Made by a program: the position numbers and the translations under genes | The notes under the pieces: model-generated | Told to the model about the DNA's origin: nothing | The model's database searches: none | The model's input: the letters and a program-made list of their open reading frames with translations, nothing else | Assembly: GCA_002900995.3 (NCBI GenBank) | Contig: CM035314.1 | Coordinates: 186,001-250,000, forward strand | Direction: 5' to 3' | DNA from: Ganoderma boninense | Taxonomy: Eukaryota > Basidiomycota > Agaricomycetes > Polyporales > Polyporaceae | DNA length: 64,000 nt | Shown here: one piece after another, positions 60,419 through 64,000 of the stretch | Layout of the letters: each line of letters begins with the position of its first letter | How positions within the stretch are numbered: the stretch's first letter is position 1

Positions 60419-62073
60419 ATGGATCACAAACCTTTTCACACCGACCCTCTGATTCCTCGAACTCCCTTCAGCCATGGCTGTTCGAAGCCAGCCTGTAACA
60501 ACGTTCTCTCCCAGGTACTCTGCATCGGCATGAATTGTACGTTCTCGACCATCATCCTGCCGCTTCCCGGAGTTGGATATCGAGGACTGACCAACTACCG
60601 TCGTCGCAGTCCACCTCAAGGCGCTTTTTAGGTCCTGCGATTGCGCAACCCTTGAAGAAGAGCTGAAAAAACGTAATCTGACTTTGGTTTCCCCGCCCAC
60701 CGCGACGTCTCTAGTCGCTCTCTCGGACGACGTTCTTTCATTGTATATAGCGATCCTAGCTCTCTCCTCAGGGCACGTCGCACCGTTAGCTCAAGTCATC
60801 GAGGCCGTCTGCGCTGGAAATGGTGTCAGCTTTGTAAGTAGATTGTGTTCACCTCCTCATTCCACTCGCCTGACAGTTCTGGAGGACTCGTCGACTCTTT
60901 CGGGAGGATTTGAAAGGGCTATTTCGGAATTTCAAGACCAGTATCTCACAAACATCTTCCCTAACGGCCCACCCGAGACCTCTCCATCCACCTCTCCATG
61001 TACGTACCTCTTTGCACTCCCTCGACTCCACTCTTTTGACCAACACTGTATTCGATAGCGGAAGACAGCCCAGAACCCTCGTGTCAGCCAGCAACGCAGG
61101 AGCCCCCTTCGTCCAGCCCCGGAAAACCCGTTACGTGTACGCTTCAACAGCATCATATAGTCCCCGTAAGTCTAAATGTAGCTTCACCGGACAGGTCAAC
61201 ATTCTGACGTTGTCAACAGGACGACTACCAAGCCGATCAAAGCCTGGCTGACCTCATGTCCTCATTGTCGTTATGCTTTCACAAGTCAGTTTATAACCAA
61301 CCGGACTCCCCGCGATATCTAGGCGACAGCGCGAAGACCTCTCTATTCAAGAAGGACGACTTCCTGACCCTACGGCAGCCAGACAGTTGGTTTGGTTCCA
61401 GCACAATCCATGCGTGCTGCATTCTCCTTCCAGATCTTTTCGACACGAATGAGCACGCTGTCTTCTCTCCCTGGGTGTGGGATCGATACGCCTCCCTCAA
61501 CTCTCCAGATGATCATGATATCTTATGGCGGATGACGTGTGGGGTCGAGTACTGGACCAAGTCCGTGTGGTTGTTTCCTATTTGTTTCCAGAGTCATTGG
61601 TACCTCGGCATCGTCTATATCCACACTGGCAGGATGATCCTCTTCGACAGCCTGGCTCAAGAAAATTGTCAGGGTCCCCTGTCCATGGTGAGTCGCCTCG
61701 AATGTTACCCCGGTCTTCGCAAATTCACCCATCATCACAGGACCTACTCCAGCTTGTCAGTTATCTAGCGCAGCTCGCGAAGTACCTCGGGAAACACGAT
61801 TTCGACTTGCCGATACTTGAGTGGCATGCATACCCAGCCGTGGTCTGTACCCTGCGTTTTGTCGTAAATATGTCATCCAATATCAGGCACTTACTTATGT
61901 TATATCAGGTATCTCCCTTGCAAACAAATACCTACGACTGTGGACCATGGATTCTGGCATGTATAACTGCGGTTTTGAGGGGTTTCACTTCCGTCGGTAT
62001 CACGGAAGCACAGATGCCGGCCTTCCGACGGTGGATGCTTGGGCTGGTGCTTAATCTACCGGCCAAGGACTAG
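60419..62073 (+). CDS. Ulp1-type (C48) cysteine protease
   Basis: The C-terminal 200 residues match the SUMO/Ubl protease fold. The catalytic His is in FQSHWYLGIVYI (about 61595), the Asp in ILFDSLAQ (about 61645), and the oxyanion Gln and nucleophile Cys in LQTNTYDCGPW (about 61919-61950). The order and spacing fit Ulp1. Upstream is a region with CATLEEELKKRNLTL and LSLYIAILALSSGH, then a Ser/Pro linker. Introns at about 61001-61058, 61168-61219, 61688-61740 and 61845-61909 keep the frame, and no stop is seen. The ATG at 60419 is tentative because the first exon junction is unclear. Ulp1-family enzymes remove SUMO-like modifiers. Ulp1-like genes also occur as passengers of eukaryotic DNA transposons, so host or mobile origin is open. 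Confidence 0.75.
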
Positions 62074-63531
62074 TGTAGCACCGTTACCATGTATTATTCC
62101 AATGAATACGGTTGTGACGAGTCAGATGTCTCAGCAGTTATCAGCCAGACAGCAGTGAACAGGGATCCAAAGTGGTTGCAGTCACTGCTCACGTGGGGAT
62201 CCCCGGCTATAGCGCCTGAGTCCTGGCGTCAGTTAGCGCCTTGAAACTCGTCTCCCGCGCACACAATCTTGAGGTTCTGCGACGCTCTGCCTACATTAAC
62301 TCTCCTCTTACCGAGTATTTCTCAGACCGACGTCGCCAGATTCACCGGAAGCGAGCACAACATCAACGCTTTCTACTTCAACGACACTGCACAGCTGGCT
62401 GATGGACACGTCGACATCGACACTTCGACATCTTCTGAACAAGCCCGCCCCCCTTGACTGCCGTTTCGCTCGTGAGTCATCCATTTCATTTGTCCCTCCC
62501 AAGCACAGTCCGGGCTCTGAGCGCCCTTGTTGAAACGGCGGTTGCAGTCTTGTGCCGCGGGACCGGAGACCACCCCAGTTTCAACGTTTGCCGTCGCGAC
62601 GACGGACTTGACCCCCTCAGCCACCACCCGCACCGACCTCGCATCAGGAATGGGACGCATACCTCGGGGGCAGCACCCATCTAATCGCACTTCGCGCCCA
62701 ACCTGGTCCTCTCCCGGTTCCAAGTTTCCATCGATCCGTCCCTTCGAACGCCACTGTTCTATCACCCTCTTGAACTTTGCTGACGACAAGTGGCCCACAT
62801 TTCCAACCGCCAACACTTCACCGAGGATGCCACATTCATCGACGTTCTCATCGATGAGCCCTCGACTGTGGTCAAGGGCCATGTCCTCTGTCCGTTCCAC
62901 TCCAGGTGAGTGCTCTGCCTGTGTCTGATCCCATTACCCGTCTGACAATACTTGTGTTCGGCCTACAAGTACCCCGACAACAGGCGGACGTTTAACAAAA
63001 AGTTCAAGCCCTTGTGTCGCGTCCTCGTCTCCCCGCTCAACGCGGCCGATGTCTGCACCGCTATCCCCTTCTGCCGCACGCAGTGTCTCTGTGTACGCCG
63101 GCGGGTACGGCATCGCGTGCTGGGCTGTCACGGGCGACGTCGCTGTCTACATGAGCATTATCTGGGACATCGATACCGGGACCTCCGTCGAGCGTGCTGA
63201 GGGCGTGGGCGAGGAACGCCGGTCAAGGAGATGCCGTCCATCGGCAGTACAGACATCCCATGCAGCCCCTTCCCCTCAGCCAGACTGCGGCGGCACTGCC
63301 CTCATCGGCGGGCGAGGTCACGACTGTGAAGAGGTGCCGTGACTCGGAGGACGTCCTGGACCTGCGTGCAGGCGGGCAGGGGTCTCCACGACGCCGCGTC
63401 GCACGCCGTGGAGTCCTTCCTGCATGGGCCTCCTCTCCCTCCTATCACCGAAGACATTCCCCGGGAGCACCTCACCAACCGCACCCGCTTCCACGCTCCC
63501 TAGCCCAAATCGCCGCTGCGGATGGACGGCC
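62074..63531. other. Unassigned stretch with coding-like frames
   Basis: Several forward frames of 60-140 codons overlap. One at about 63040-63200 reads SVYAGGYGIACWAVTGDVAVY and looks like a real protein segment. I could not join the pieces into a gene. There are no repeats or terminal structures by eye. Confidence 0.3.
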
Positions 63532-63947
63532 CGAACGGAGGACACTCATCAGGGGCGGACCAGGACGTAGACATGCCACACGAGCCCGCTCCCTCTGCGC
63601 CGCGCCAGGAAGCTAGAGACCTAGGGTCGCCTAAGGGGAGCAACTTGACCTCGCTGCTGTCGTCTGCCTCCCATGTGTCCGACACATCCAGCGCAAGTAC
63701 AGGAGAAGCCCATGGCGCGTTCGGATACATGTCTTCCAACCCCTTGCCGCTGGCGTTCACTCGATCGCTAGGCTTAGTCGGCACGTCGACGGGGTTGGCC
63801 GTGGTAAGCCCGCTCGCCATGGGTCGTTTCAAGAGGCCACCATCGACGAGCCCGAGCGGCGAGGTCAAGGCATGGAACCCGATGATGGAGCTCAGCACTG
63901 GTGCGCCCGGGCCCGGCCCATCACAATCCCCCTGCCTGCTACTTTAA
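63532..63947 (+). CDS. Hypothetical Ser/Pro-rich protein, possibly gag-like
   Basis: The ATG at 63532 opens a frame of 138 codons (MDGPNGGHSSGADQDVDM onward), rich in Ser, Pro, Ala and Gly and without recognised domains. It stops at 63947, and a new ATG at 63950 starts a frame still open at the window edge. The composition and tandem arrangement resemble the start of a retroelement gag, but nothing diagnostic is visible. Confidence 0.3.
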
Positions 63948-63949
63948 CA

Positions 63950-64000
63950 ATGGCTACCGCCGCCCCGTCTCTCTTGGGTATGCCGTCCGGGTTCCTGCAG
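63950..64000 (+). CDS. Start of an ORF running off the window
   Basis: ATG at 63950 (MATAAPSLLGMPSGFLQ) is open to the window edge. It is preceded by an A-rich context, AACAATGG, suitable for initiation. Too short to identify. Confidence 0.3.
   Translation, partial: MATAAPSLLGMPSGFLQ

Noticed and set aside
1..64000. TET/JBP dioxygenase, a known associate of KDZ elements in mushrooms
   Set aside because: I looked for the double-stranded beta-helix His-x-Asp and downstream His/Arg pattern in the larger genes and did not see it.

Overview
This window looks like nuclear DNA of a filamentous basidiomycete, probably an Agaricomycete. Genes carry many short introns of about 45-60 nt with GT-AG borders. 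The recognisable proteins are families typical of that group: a KDZ transposase with a CxC2 cysteine cluster, hAT transposases with BED fingers, a Ty3/Gypsy chromovirus-type polyprotein, a Crypton-like tyrosine recombinase, and a fungal DUF2433 metallophosphoesterase relic. The species cannot be named from the sequence alone.

Layout. Positions 68-11663 are one complete DNA transposon with 1.2-1.5 kb terminal inverted repeats (TIRs) filled by an ATTGT-rich minisatellite and flanked by a 7-bp target duplication. It carries a KDZ transposase gene (6295-10298, two in-frame TGA codons) and two passengers: a six-exon reverse-strand gene (1696-4537) and a small forward gene with an RNase H1 N-terminal-like domain (4800-5614). 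Next comes a divergent host-type gene pair. The reverse member (11680-14674) seems to have been cut near its 3' end by the KDZ element. The forward member (about 14976-20571) is split by a 4.2-kb hAT element (15781-20006, 8-bp target duplication). A roughly 150-bp tandem repeat lies at 20700-21190.

From 21.8 kb to beyond 33.9 kb lies a decayed Gypsy element: partial gag zinc knuckle, protease, reverse transcriptase, RNase H, integrase, chromodomain, then an extra long broken coding region, a polypurine tract and a 3' LTR. That LTR was later invaded by a second, apparently intact hAT element (29528-33927, 8-bp target duplication). Positions 34-50 kb are mostly unassigned sequence with coding scraps and a DUF2433/RRM pseudogene (about 42.45-44.7 kb).

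Positions 50.1-51.8 kb hold an intact six-exon Crypton-like recombinase with one GC-AG intron. Positions 54.8-62.1 kb hold a divergent pair: a large unrecognised reverse-strand gene and a Ulp1-type cysteine protease, both open. The end of the window (62.1-64 kb) has low-complexity coding-like sequence, perhaps the start of another element. Nonsense codons in the old elements repeatedly sit where CGA or CAG is expected, so C-to-T decay is likely, whereas hAT-2, the recombinase and the Ulp1 gene are clean. No tRNA, rRNA or CRISPR was recognised.
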